Shown: positions 41,443 to 49,993, counted from the stretch's first letter. The stretch: 64,000 bases of DNA from Kineococcus rubinsiae (GCF_011839805.1 NZ_VWPY01000017.1:1-64000); one strand, 5' to 3'. Notes: generated by a model from the sequence alone, not told the origin. Translations and numbers: made by a program.

Positions 41443-42752
41443 GGATCTGCTTCGTCAGCCGCCGCTACTGGCCCGCCGTCTCGGGCATGAGCGTCTACGC
41501 CGAGAAGCTGCTCGAGGAGCTCGTGCGCCGCGGCCACGACGTCGTCCTCGTGTCGCAGTTCCGGGGTGACGCGGCGGGCAGCGCCGTCTACGGCGGCGGG
41601 CCGCCCCCGCCCGACCGCGTCCCCGCCGGGGTGCGGGCGATCGGGCTGGAGGCCCTCGGCGAGCAGCGCGTGTCGCAGGGACAGCCGGCGGACTTCGCCG
41701 CCGACGTGGCGACCATGCGGGACACGGTCCTGCGCCTGCACGCCGAGGAGCCCTTCGACCTGCTGCACGCCCAGTACGCCTGGCCCGTGGGCATGGCCGT
41801 CCTGGAGGCGGCGACGGAGCTCGGCCTGCCCTCCGTCGTCAGCGTGCAGGGCGGCGACGGGCACTGGGTGGGTCTCTGCTGCCCCGAGCACTCCACGGGC
41901 ATCCGCACCGTCCTGGACCGCGCGGACGCCGTCCTCATCGGCTCGCAGTCCTTCGCCGACGAGGTCGTCGAGCACCACGGCACCGACCCGGAGCGGTTCA
42001 CGCTGCTCGGCGGGGCGACGGACACGACGGCGTTCTCCCCCGCCGACGAGGACGACCTCGGTCGCCCCGACCACGACGGCGACGGGGTGACGACGCTGCT
42101 GTTCCACGGCCGCGTCGACCGCCGCAAGGGCGTCCTGGACCTGCTGCACGCCCTGGCGGCGCTGCGGGCGCGGGGCCGCGCGGTGCGCCTCGTCGTCTCG
42201 GGCATCGGCCCCGACGTCGCCGCCGTGGCGGAGCTCGTCACCCAGCTGGGCCTCGAGGACGCCGTCGAGCAGCGCGGGTACGTCGCCTACGCCGACGCCC
42301 CCGACGTCTACCGGGCGGCCGACGTCTTCGTCTCCCCCACCCAGTCGGAGGGGTTCTCCAACACCATCCTCGAGGCGATGGCCGCGGGCCTGCCCGTCGT
42401 GACGACCCGCTCCGTCGGGGTCGTCGACTGCGTGCGGCACCGCGAGAACGGCCTGCTGCACGAGGTCGGCGACGTCGAGGGCCTCGTCGACGCGCTCACC
42501 GCGCTGCTCGACGACCCCGCGCTCGGGCCGAAGCTCGCGACGCAGGCGCTGCAGGAGGTCCGCGACGTCTGGTCGTGGCCCGCGCTGACGGGCCGCATCG
42601 AGGCCGTCTACGCCCGCCTGGCCGGCACCGCTCCGGACACGTCCTGGACGGCGCTGCCCGTGCCGGAGCGCCCGACGAGCCGGGGGCGCGGGATCGAGCC
42701 GGGCCCCTCGGCCGAGCCGTGCCGCTTCCTGGCCGCCCCCCACCTGCTGTGA
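41439..42752 (+). CDS. Glycosyltransferase family 4 (GT-B fold)
   Basis: A 437-residue retaining GT4 enzyme. The N-terminal domain opens RICFVSRRYWPAVSGMSVYAE. The C-terminal nucleotide-sugar domain carries LFHGRVDRRKG and the EX7E block in SEGFSNTILEAMAAGLPVV (about residues 305-323). The last 40 residues are a Pro-rich extension. Family GT4 includes MshA and BshA, and the next gene is a PIG-L deacetylase, an MshA/MshB-like pairing. Donor and acceptor are unknown. Coupled by GTGA overlap on both sides. Confidence 0.88.
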   Translation: MRICFVSRRYWPAVSGMSVYAEKLLEELVRRGHDVVLVSQFRGDAAGSAVYGGGPPPPDRVPAGVRAIGLEALGEQRVSQGQPADFAADVATMRDTVLRLHAEEPFDLLHAQYAWPVGMAVLEAATELGLPSVVSVQGGDGHWVGLCCPEHSTGIRTVLDRADAVLIGSQSFADEVVEHHGTDPERFTLLGGATDTTAFSPADEDDLGRPDHDGDGVTTLLFHGRVDRRKGVLDLLHALAALRARGRAVRLVVSGIGPDVAAVAELVTQLGLEDAVEQRGYVAYADAPDVYRAADVFVSPTQSEGFSNTILEAMAAGLPVVTTRSVGVVDCVRHRENGLLHEVGDVEGLVDALTALLDDPALGPKLATQALQEVRDVWSWPALTGRIEAVYARLAGTAPDTSWTALPVPERPTSRGRGIEPGPSAEPCRFLAAPHLL

Positions 42753-43507
42753 CGACACCTGCGGTGGGTCGGCCCGGGGCGGCGGGACCGCTGCCCGGGG
42801 CGGCGCGGGTCGCCGCGGTGTCCCCGCACCTGGACGACGCCGCCTTCTCGGCGGGAGGGCTCCTGGCGGGGCTCGCCGCGGCGGGCGCCGACGTGTGCGT
42901 CGTGACGGTGTTCACCGCGAGCGTCCCGGACCCGACGGGGTTCGCCCTGGCCTGCCAGCTGGACAAGGGCCTCGCCGCGGACGTCGACTACCTCGCCCTG
43001 CGCCGGGCCGAGGACGTCGCCGCGACGGCGGCGCTCGGCGTGCGCCACCGCCACCTGCCGCTGCGCGAGGCCCCGCACCGGGGCTACGAGAGCGCACCCG
43101 CCCTGTTCGGGCCGGTCGTGGCCGCGGACGACGTGGGGCCGGAGGCGGTCGCGGAAGCCGTGGCGGCCGCGCTGGCGGAGGAGTTCCCCGGGGGGCTCGA
43201 CCTGCTCCTCGGACCGCAGGCCCTGGGCGGGCACGTCGACCACCGCCACGTGCGCGACGCCCTGCCGCTGCTCGCGGCGCGCCTGGGCGTCGTCCGTTCC
43301 GCGTGGGCCGACACGCCGTACCTGCTGCGCGCCGGGGCGGACGCCCCCGACGGCACCGCCCGGCCGCCGGCGCCCGCCGAGCTCGCCGCGAAGGTGGCGG
43401 CCTGCGCCGCCTACCCGACGCAGCTGGGGTTCCAGTTCTCGGGCGTGGACGCGATGGCCGAGGCCCTGCGGGGCACGCCCGAGTTCTTCACCGCCGCCGT
43501 GGCCTGA
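42749..43507 (+). CDS. PIG-L/LmbE family deacetylase
   Basis: A 252-residue zinc-dependent N-acetylglucosamine-type deacetylase. The metal/catalytic motif is SPHLDD (25-30), and the second metal motif is GGHVDHRHV in the C-terminal half. Relatives (MshB, BshB, PIG-L) remove acetyl from GlcNAc-linked substrates, typically after a GT4 step like the preceding gene. It is the last gene of the seven-gene operon, ending 7 nt from a convergent gene. Confidence 0.87.
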   Translation: MTTPAVGRPGAAGPLPGAARVAAVSPHLDDAAFSAGGLLAGLAAAGADVCVVTVFTASVPDPTGFALACQLDKGLAADVDYLALRRAEDVAATAALGVRHRHLPLREAPHRGYESAPALFGPVVAADDVGPEAVAEAVAAALAEEFPGGLDLLLGPQALGGHVDHRHVRDALPLLAARLGVVRSAWADTPYLLRAGADAPDGTARPPAPAELAAKVAACAAYPTQLGFQFSGVDAMAEALRGTPEFFTAAVA

Positions 43508-43514
43508 GCCGGGC

Positions 43515-44072
43515 TCAGGCGCTGCGGCGCAGCTCCTCCACCACCGCGGCCCGGGCCGTCTCCCGGTCGAGGACGACACCGCTGCGGCGCAGGGCCCGGT
43601 TCGCGGCCGAGTCCCCCGGCGCCAGGATCCCCAGCAGGAGGTGCTCGGTGCCGAGGTAGCCGTGGCCGAGCGACTGCGCCTCCCGCAGCGACTGCTCCAG
43701 CACCTTCTTCGCCGGCGCCGTGAACCGCAGGTGGTCGGTGCCGAACCAGCGCCCGAGCCGGCCGCGCTGGCGCCGCGACGGACGGTCCAGGGCGCCGGGG
43801 CCGAAGACCTCCTCGGCGCGGCGGCGGACCTCGCCGAGGTCGATCCCGAGCGCCGACAGGGCCTCGCCCGGGTCCTCGCCGCGGACGACGGCCTCGCGCA
43901 CGGCGGGCAGGTCGGCGCCGGCACCGCGCAGCACGGCGGCGGCGACGCCGCCGGTGCCGAACAGGGCCAGCAGCAGGTGCTGGTCACCGACCTCGTGGTG
44001 CCCGAGGTCGCGGGCGACCGCCTGGGCGGCCACGACGACCTCGCGGGCCTGGGTCGTGAAGCGCTCGAACAT
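43515..44072 (-). CDS. Clp N-terminal (repeat) domain protein without ATPase
   Basis: A 185-residue protein made of two Clp_N repeats only (about 1-70 and 105-180; both contain the GHxYLGTEHLLLG-type helix, as HHEVGDQHLLLALFG and GHGYLGTEHLLLGIL). It lacks AAA+ domains, so it is not a chaperone by itself; it could act as an adaptor or decoy for ClpC. It is co-transcribed with the small HTH protein upstream, a pairing widespread in actinobacteria. Confidence 0.87.
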   Translation of the reverse strand: MFERFTTQAREVVVAAQAVARDLGHHEVGDQHLLLALFGTGGVAAAVLRGAGADLPAVREAVVRGEDPGEALSALGIDLGEVRRRAEEVFGPGALDRPSRRQRGRLGRWFGTDHLRFTAPAKKVLEQSLREAQSLGHGYLGTEHLLLGILAPGDSAANRALRRSGVVLDRETARAAVVEELRRSA

Positions 44073-44099
44073 GCGGGGACTCCTTCCGGTGGGGGCCCG

Positions 44100-44312
44100 T
44101 CAGGGCCGGGAGGCGTGCTTGCGGTGCACGGTCTGCTTCGACACCCCGAGGGCGCCGGCGATGGCCGCCCACGACCACCCGAGGTCGCGGGCCCGGGCCA
44201 CCTGGAGGTCCTCGAGGCGCTCGAGGAGCTGCCGCAGGGCGGCCACGGCGCGCAGGCCGACGGCCGGGTCGGGGTCGGTGCCCGCGCTGAGGAGGTCGGC
44301 TGGTCCGGTCAT
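44100..44312 (-). CDS. Small helix-turn-helix regulator
   Basis: A 70-residue protein whose C-terminal half is a helix-turn-helix (ARDLGWSWAAIAGALGVSKQTVHRKH). The N-terminal half is an Ala/Leu-rich helix, probably for dimerisation. It is the first gene of a two-gene operon with the Clp_N protein. Two copies of a GTCAxCA-x2-TGCTGAC palindrome immediately upstream are probable autoregulatory operators. Confidence 0.82.
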   Translation of the reverse strand: MTGPADLLSAGTDPDPAVGLRAVAALRQLLERLEDLQVARARDLGWSWAAIAGALGVSKQTVHRKHASRP

Positions 44313-44314
44313 GA

Positions 44315-44358
44315 GTCAGCATGTGCTGACGGGCGCGCGGTTGTCAACAGATGCTGAC
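44315..44358. promoter_or_regulatory. Two palindromic operators upstream of the HTH-ClpN operon
   Basis: GTCAGCATGTGCTGAC (44315-44330) and GTCAACAGATGCTGAC (44343-44358) share arms GTCARCA/TGCTGAC and are 28 bp apart, start to start. The first lies 3 nt before the HTH start codon. Confidence 0.7.
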
Positions 44359-44393
44359 GATCGAGGGGCCACCGGTCCGCGCCGGGGCCCACC

Positions 44394-44399
44394 TAGGCT
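44394..44399 (+). promoter_or_regulatory. -10 of a leaderless promoter for the threonine-aldolase-like gene
   Basis: TAGGCT ends six bases before the GTG at 44406, with no ribosome binding site. Confidence 0.45.
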
Positions 44400-44405
44400 G
44401 GCCGG

Positions 44406-45560
44406 GTGACGACCAGCACCGACGCCGACCGCGCCCGGCGCGCCGTGCGCGCAGCCACCCGCGTCCTCGACCACCCCCTCGGCTCGGCCTCGCTGCGGGA
44501 GCGGCTGGACGAGGTCGCCGCGGCGGCCGGCGCCGTCGCCGACCTCGACGCGCCGGTGGACGTCTACGGCGGCGGGGTCGTGGCCGACCTGGAGCGGCGC
44601 GTGGCGGACCTGCTCGGCACCGAGGGTGCGGTCTTCTTCCCCACCGGCACCATGGCCCAGCAGGTCGCGCTGCGCAGCTGGGCGCAGCGCAGCGGCCGCC
44701 GCGGGGTGGCCCTGCACGCCCTGTCGCACCCGCAGGTCCACGAGGCCGACGCGCTCGTCCGGGTCGCCGGCCTCGAACCCGTGCACGTCACCACCGCCCC
44801 GCGCCCGATCAGCGCGGCCGACGTGCGGGCGCTGCCCGAGCCGGTCGGGACGCTGATGATCGAGCTGCCGCTGCGCGACGCCGGGTTCGTCCTGCCGGAG
44901 TGGGAGGAGCTGGTCGAGGTCACCGCCGCGGCCCACGACAGCGGCGCCCACGTGCACCTCGACGGGGCCCGCCTGTGGGAGTGCACGACGCACTTCGGCC
45001 GGAGCCTGCCCGAGATCGCCGCGCTGGCCGACAGCGTGTACGTCTCGTTCTACAAGTCGCTGCGCGGGCTGTCGGGAGCCGCCCTCGCGGGCCCGGCGGA
45101 CCTCGTCGAGCAGGCCCGGCTCTGGCGGCACCGCTACGGCGGCAACGTCTTCCAGCAGTTCCCGGCCGCGCTCACCGCCCTCGACGGCCTGGACCGGGAA
45201 CTGCCGCGGCTGCCGTCCCAGGTCGCCCACGCGCGCCTGGTCGCGCAGGCGCTCGCGCAGGAGCTGAGCGGCCCGGGGGCGGCCGTGCACCCTGCCGTCC
45301 CGCACACCCACCAGTTCCAGGTCTGGCTGCCCCACCCCGCGGCCGTGCTCGGCGAGGCCGCCACCCGACAGGCCGAGCAGACCGGCACGGCGCTGTTCAC
45401 CCGGCCGTGGCGCGAACCCGGCCTGCCGCCGGGCACCGCGTGCACCGAGGTCACGGTGGCCGGGCCGGGGCTGGCGTGGAGCGAGCAGGACGTGCGCGCC
45501 GCGGCGCGGGAGTTCCTCGCCCTCGTCGCGACGGTGGCCGCCGAGGGCCCGCCGGCCTGA
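44406..45560 (+). CDS. Threonine aldolase-family PLP enzyme
   Basis: A 384-residue fold-type I PLP enzyme of the beta-eliminating lyase / low-specificity threonine aldolase family, cleaving beta-hydroxy amino acids to glycine and an aldehyde. The cofactor Lys is in SFYKSLRG (near 219); HLDGARLWE holds the Asp that pairs with the pyridine nitrogen. FFPTGTMAQQ is the phosphate-binding region. The start is leaderless. Physiological substrate not determined by sequence. Confidence 0.85.
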   Translation: MTTSTDADRARRAVRAATRVLDHPLGSASLRERLDEVAAAAGAVADLDAPVDVYGGGVVADLERRVADLLGTEGAVFFPTGTMAQQVALRSWAQRSGRRGVALHALSHPQVHEADALVRVAGLEPVHVTTAPRPISAADVRALPEPVGTLMIELPLRDAGFVLPEWEELVEVTAAAHDSGAHVHLDGARLWECTTHFGRSLPEIAALADSVYVSFYKSLRGLSGAALAGPADLVEQARLWRHRYGGNVFQQFPAALTALDGLDRELPRLPSQVAHARLVAQALAQELSGPGAAVHPAVPHTHQFQVWLPHPAAVLGEAATRQAEQTGTALFTRPWREPGLPPGTACTEVTVAGPGLAWSEQDVRAAAREFLALVATVAAEGPPA

Positions 45561-45570
45561 GCGGCGCCGG

Positions 45571-46707
45571 TCAGGCGGGGAAGCGGGCGAGCCCCTCCAG
45601 CACGTCGGCGCGGGCGCCCGCGAGCGAGACGCGGACCCAGCCCTCGCCGTGGGCCCCGAACGCCGTGCCGGGCGCGACGGCGACGCGCCGGGTGCGCAGG
45701 AACTCCTCGCACCAGGCCTCGACGTCGCCCCCGCTGGCGTGGGAGACGTCGACCCACAGGTAGAACGCGCCCTCGGGGCGGTGGAACCGCAGGCCCTCGC
45801 GCTGCAGCAGGTCGCACGCCGCCACCACCGTGGCCCGGTAGTGCTCGCGGGCGTCCTCCACGACCCCCTGGTCGCCGTCGAGGGCGGCCAGGGCCGCGCG
45901 CTGCGCCGGGACGTTCACGCAGCTGACGACGGCCTCCTGCGCGCTGCGCAGCATCGGGGCCCACGCGAGGGGCGCGACGAACCAGCCCACCCGCGCCCCC
46001 GTGAGGGCGTAGGTCTTGGAGAAGGAGAACACCGACAGCACGCGGCCGTCGGGGTCGAGCGTGGCCGCGCTGACGTGGGGCACGCCGTAGGTGAACCGCT
46101 CGTACACCTCGTCGCTGATCACCCAGAGGTCGTGGCGGGCGGCGACCTCGACCAGGTCGCGCAGCACCGGGGCGGGGTGGACGACCCCGAGCGGGTTCGA
46201 CGGGGAGTTCACCAGCAGCACCCGGGTGCGCGGGGTGATCGCCGCCTCGAGGTCGGCGAGGTCCGGCTGGAACCCCGTCGCGGGGTCGAGCCGGTACGGC
46301 ACGGGCACGGCCCCGACGTGGCGGGCGGCCATCGAGAAGTTCGTGTACCCGGGATCGGGGACGAGGACCTCCTCCCCCGCGTCGAGGGTCAGCGACATCG
46401 CCTGGTGCAACGCCTGCATCCCGCCGGCCGTCACCCACACCTGCTCGGGGTCGACCTCCAGGTCGTTGTCGCGCAGCAGCTTGCGGGCGATCGCGGCCCG
46501 CAGCTCGGGGAGGCCGCCGTTGGCGGTGTAGCGGGTCTCGTCGGCCTCCCAGGCCCGCGCGCCCGCCGCGAGGACGTGCGGCGCCACGGCCAGGCCGGGT
46601 TCCCCGACGTGCAGGTGGATCACGTCGTCCTGGCCGACGGCGAGCTCGAAGATCCTCCGGATGCCGGAGGCGGGGATGTCCAGGGCGTGGGGGGCGATGC
46701 GGGGCAC
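45571..46707 (-). CDS. Class I/II PLP-dependent aminotransferase
   Basis: A 378-residue aspartate-aminotransferase-superfamily enzyme (fold type I). Recognised segments are HVGEPGLAVAPHVL near the start, NSPSNPLGVVHP, the Tyr/Asp region ISDEVYERFTY and the PLP Lys in SFSKTYALTGARVGW. The final Arg for the alpha-carboxylate is in VRVSLAGARA. It converges on the threonine-aldolase-like gene with 10 nt between. The start GTG has no close alternative. Specificity unknown. Confidence 0.9.
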   Translation of the reverse strand: MPRIAPHALDIPASGIRRIFELAVGQDDVIHLHVGEPGLAVAPHVLAAGARAWEADETRYTANGGLPELRAAIARKLLRDNDLEVDPEQVWVTAGGMQALHQAMSLTLDAGEEVLVPDPGYTNFSMAARHVGAVPVPYRLDPATGFQPDLADLEAAITPRTRVLLVNSPSNPLGVVHPAPVLRDLVEVAARHDLWVISDEVYERFTYGVPHVSAATLDPDGRVLSVFSFSKTYALTGARVGWFVAPLAWAPMLRSAQEAVVSCVNVPAQRAALAALDGDQGVVEDAREHYRATVVAACDLLQREGLRFHRPEGAFYLWVDVSHASGGDVEAWCEEFLRTRRVAVAPGTAFGAHGEGWVRVSLAGARADVLEGLARFPA

Positions 46708-46809
46708 CCGCCGATGCTGCCACCCGGACCGCGCGCGCCCCGGCAGCACCCCGCGCGCGCGGCGTGCGCAGAGATCACCCTCCGCACCCGCGCCTCGTAG
46801 GCTGACGGG

Positions 46810-48981
46810 GTGAGCGAGGAGGCGGACGACGCCGGGCACGGCGGACCGGCGGCCCGCGGGGTGCCCGAGGTGGCCCTGGAGCTCGCGCTGCCGAGCGTCG
46901 TGCACGACTACCCCGCCGCCGTGCTGCTGGTCGAGACCGCCTCCGGCCAGGTCGTGTACGTCAACGACCTCGCCCGGGAGCTCGCCCCCCACGTCAGCCT
47001 GCCCGTCGACGTGGAGGACTGGTCGCACGCGGCGGGCCTGCAGGTCGCCTCCGGCGACGCCCTCGGCGCCAGCAGCACCCCCCTCTCGCACGTCGCGGCC
47101 GGGGACCCCGGGAGCGGGCGCCAGGTCAGCGCCGCGCTGCGCTCGCAGGCCACCCGGGCCCGCGAGGCGCTGTGGGCCATCGGGATCCCCCTGCTGGGAG
47201 CACCCGAACCCCTGCGGGCGCGCTCGCTGCTGGTGCTGATGCCGCTGCGCTTCCCCGACGCCGTCGCCGGGGTGCAGGCCGCCGCCGCGACCGACCGGGC
47301 GCGCGGCTCGGTGCTGGCGAGCGGGCTCGCCGTCGCCATCAGCGACCCCACGGCCCCCGACGACCCGCTGATCTGGGTCAGCCCCAGCTTCGAGCAGCTC
47401 ACCGGCTACACCGGCGCCGAGGTGGTCGGCCGCAACTGCCGCTTCCTGCAGGGCGCCGACACGGACCCCGAGGCGGTCGCCCACCTGCGCCGGGGCCTCG
47501 CCGCGCAGGAGACCGTGAGCCAGACCCTGGTGAACTACCGCCACGACGGGTCCGCGTTCTACAACCACCTCGTGATCTCCCCCGTCTTCGACGCGGCCGG
47601 GACGCTCACGCACCACGTCAGCGTCCAGAGCGACGTCACCGGGCAGGTCGTCGCCGCCCGCGAGCGGGACGTCGCGCGGGCCGACGCCGAGCGGGCCCAA
47701 CGGGCGCAGGCGGCGGCGGAGGAGGCCCGGGCGGCCGCGGAGGTCGCCGGACGCTTCGGCCGGCTGCTGCTGACGCTGAGCGAGTCGCTGACCGCCACCG
47801 TGACCCTGGAGGAGGTCGCCGCGACCATCGGCGACGTCATCGCCACCGAGTTCGGGGCCACCGGTGGCGGGTTGCTGCTCCCCGACCCCACCCGGGACGG
47901 CCCGGACCCGCAGGACGCGCCCGTCGGCCCCGCTGCAGCCCGGTCCCGCGCCGCGTGGGAGCGGGACGAGCCGGCGGCCCTGGCCACGCGCACGCGGCAG
48001 GCGGTCTTCCGCGCCGACGAGCGGGCCTCGCTCGCCGGCGCGAGCGGGACGCCCACCCGGGCCGCGAGCGCCCACCTGCCGCTGGTCGCGGGGCACGACG
48101 TCGTCGGCGTCCTCTTCCTGCACTGGGACCGGCCCCACGAGCTGCCCGTGCAGCAGCAGGACGCGCTGCGGGCGCTCGCGCGCTACACAGCCCAGGCGGT
48201 GCAGCGCGCGACGCTGATCACCGAGCGGCGCGGCACCGCGGAGGTGCTGCAGCGCTCGCTGCTGACCCGGCTGCCCGCGTCGGAGCACCTGCAGCTGCGC
48301 GCCCGCTACGTGCCCGCCGCGGCCGGGGAGCAGGTCGGCGGGGACTGGTACGACGCCGTCGCGCTCCCCGGCGGCTCCACCACCGTCGTCATCGGCGACG
48401 TGACGGGGCACGACATGGCCGCCGCGGCCCACATGGGCCAGCTGCGGGGCCTGCTGCGCGCCTACGCCGTCGACCGGCGGGAGTCCCCCGCCGCGACCGT
48501 CTCCCGCCTGGACCGCGCGCTCGCCGCGCTGGACCTGGAGGGGCTCGCCACCCTGGTCGTGGCCCACGTCGAGCCGCCGGGCGGGGACGGGAACGAGGAC
48601 GGGGGCGGGCCGAGCCGGCTGCGCTGGACCAACGCGGGGCACCCGCCCCCGGTGCTGCTGCACGCCGACGGGACCACCGAGGTCCTGGAGGGGGACCCCG
48701 AGCTGCTCATCGGCCTCTTCCCGGACACCCCCCGCAGCGACCGGGTCCACCTGCTGCCGCCCGGCTCGACCCTGCTGCTCTACACCGACGGGCTCATCGA
48801 GCACCGCGGGCGCAGCATCGACGACGGGATCGCGGACCTGCGCCGCGTCCTCGCCACCTGCGCGGGGTGCGACCCGGACGAGCTGCTGGACCACGTCCTG
48901 CGGGAGCTGGTCGGCGACGCGCCGGAGGACGACTGCGCCCTGCTGGCCGTGCGCCTGCCGTTCGCCGCACCTGCAGGATGA
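46810..48981 (+). CDS. LOV-GAF-PP2C (SpoIIE-type) photoreceptor phosphatase
   Basis: A 723-residue sensor phosphatase. An N-terminal PAS-like region (about 25-150) is followed by a LOV domain (about 160-285) with the flavin-adduct motif GRNCRFLQG; the photoactive Cys is residue 210. A short coiled coil, a GAF domain (about 315-465) and a PP2C/SpoIIE domain (485-720) follow, with metal Asp residues in GGDWYDA and VIGDVTGHD and a final LLLYTDGLIE. It should dephosphorylate an anti-sigma-factor antagonist in response to blue light. The start is leaderless (TAGGCT six bases upstream). Confidence 0.9.
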   Translation: MSEEADDAGHGGPAARGVPEVALELALPSVVHDYPAAVLLVETASGQVVYVNDLARELAPHVSLPVDVEDWSHAAGLQVASGDALGASSTPLSHVAAGDPGSGRQVSAALRSQATRAREALWAIGIPLLGAPEPLRARSLLVLMPLRFPDAVAGVQAAAATDRARGSVLASGLAVAISDPTAPDDPLIWVSPSFEQLTGYTGAEVVGRNCRFLQGADTDPEAVAHLRRGLAAQETVSQTLVNYRHDGSAFYNHLVISPVFDAAGTLTHHVSVQSDVTGQVVAARERDVARADAERAQRAQAAAEEARAAAEVAGRFGRLLLTLSESLTATVTLEEVAATIGDVIATEFGATGGGLLLPDPTRDGPDPQDAPVGPAAARSRAAWERDEPAALATRTRQAVFRADERASLAGASGTPTRAASAHLPLVAGHDVVGVLFLHWDRPHELPVQQQDALRALARYTAQAVQRATLITERRGTAEVLQRSLLTRLPASEHLQLRARYVPAAAGEQVGGDWYDAVALPGGSTTVVIGDVTGHDMAAAAHMGQLRGLLRAYAVDRRESPAATVSRLDRALAALDLEGLATLVVAHVEPPGGDGNEDGGGPSRLRWTNAGHPPPVLLHADGTTEVLEGDPELLIGLFPDTPRSDRVHLLPPGSTLLLYTDGLIEHRGRSIDDGIADLRRVLATCAGCDPDELLDHVLRELVGDAPEDDCALLAVRLPFAAPAG

Positions 48982-49003
48982 GCAGGGCGGCGTCGCCGGG
49001 CGG

Positions 49004-49993
49004 TCAGGCCGCGACGGACTCCATCGCCTCGGCGAGCAGCACGACCGAGCGCAGGCGGGCCTGCGTGTCGCGCGCCTGGTGGGCGACGATCAGCTCGTCG
49101 GCGTCGGCCACCGTCCGGAACTCCTCGAGGTACCTGCGGACCTCCGACGGGGTGCCGACGGCCGAGTAGGTCTGCATCTGGCGCACGTGCTGCCCCGCGG
49201 CGGAGGCCATCAGCTGGTCGACCTCGGCCTCGGAGAAGGTGCGGCCGCGCCCGAACAGCGACGTCGCGAACGTGCGCAGCACCTGCTCGCGGGCCTCGTG
49301 GGCCTGCTCCGCCGTGTCGGCGGCCACGACGTTGACGCCCGCGATGACGTGCGGGCGCTCCAGCTGCTCCGAGGGGCGGAACTCGCTGCGGTAGGCCGCG
49401 ACGGCGGCACCGAGGGACTGGGGCGCGAAGTGCGACGCGAAGGCGTAGGGCAGGCCCAGGGCGGCGGCGAGGCGGGCCCCGAAGGTCGAGGAGCCCAGGA
49501 CGTACAGCGGCACGTGCGAGCCGTTGCCGGGGACCGCGGTCACGCCGGGCACGCGCGAGTGGCCCGCGAGGTAGGCGCGCAGCTCCTGCACGTCCTCCGG
49601 GAAGGACGCCGAGGCGGCCGGGTCGCGGCGCAGCGCGTACGTCGTCGCCTCGTCGGAGCCGGGCGCGCGGCCCAGGCCGAGGTCGATGCGCCCCGGGTAC
49701 ATGGCCTCGAGGGTGCCGAACTGCTCGGCCACGGTCAGCGGGGAGTGGTTGGGCAGCATGACGCCGCCCGAGCCCAGCCGGATCGTGCTGGTGTGCGCGC
49801 CGACGTGGGCGATGACCACCGAGGGGGCCGAGGACGCGATGGTCGCCATGTTGTGGTGCTCGGCGTACCAGACGCGGCCGTAGCCGTGCTCCTCCGCCGT
49901 CTGCGCGAGCGCGACGCTCGCCGCGATGCTCTGGCTCGCCGACTCCCCGGGCGCGATGGGGGCGAGGTCCAGGATCGAGAGCGGCAGGGACAT
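49004..49993 (-). CDS. LLM-class (luciferase-like) flavin-dependent monooxygenase
   Basis: A 329-residue TIM-barrel flavin oxidoreductase of the MsnO8/bacterial luciferase-like group. Typical segments: LPLSILDLAPI at the start, RVWYAEHHNM, RLGSGGVMLPNHSPL and the GRIDLGLGRAPG loop. FMN or F420 could serve; the MsnO8 group usually uses reduced FMN. The ATG at 49991-49993 is preceded by AAGAGG; a longer frame exists without support. Substrate unknown. Confidence 0.87.
   Translation of the reverse strand: MSLPLSILDLAPIAPGESASQSIAASVALAQTAEEHGYGRVWYAEHHNMATIASSAPSVVIAHVGAHTSTIRLGSGGVMLPNHSPLTVAEQFGTLEAMYPGRIDLGLGRAPGSDEATTYALRRDPAASASFPEDVQELRAYLAGHSRVPGVTAVPGNGSHVPLYVLGSSTFGARLAAALGLPYAFASHFAPQSLGAAVAAYRSEFRPSEQLERPHVIAGVNVVAADTAEQAHEAREQVLRTFATSLFGRGRTFSEAEVDQLMASAAGQHVRQMQTYSAVGTPSEVRRYLEEFRTVADADELIVAHQARDTQARLRSVVLLAEAMESVAA

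Noticed and set aside
35771-43507. The YcaO operon as a standard azoline RiPP cluster
   Set aside because: No precursor peptide ORF, E1-like/ocin-ThiF protein or flavin dehydrogenase is visible, and the YcaO C-terminus lacks the Pro-rich end typical of azoline formers.
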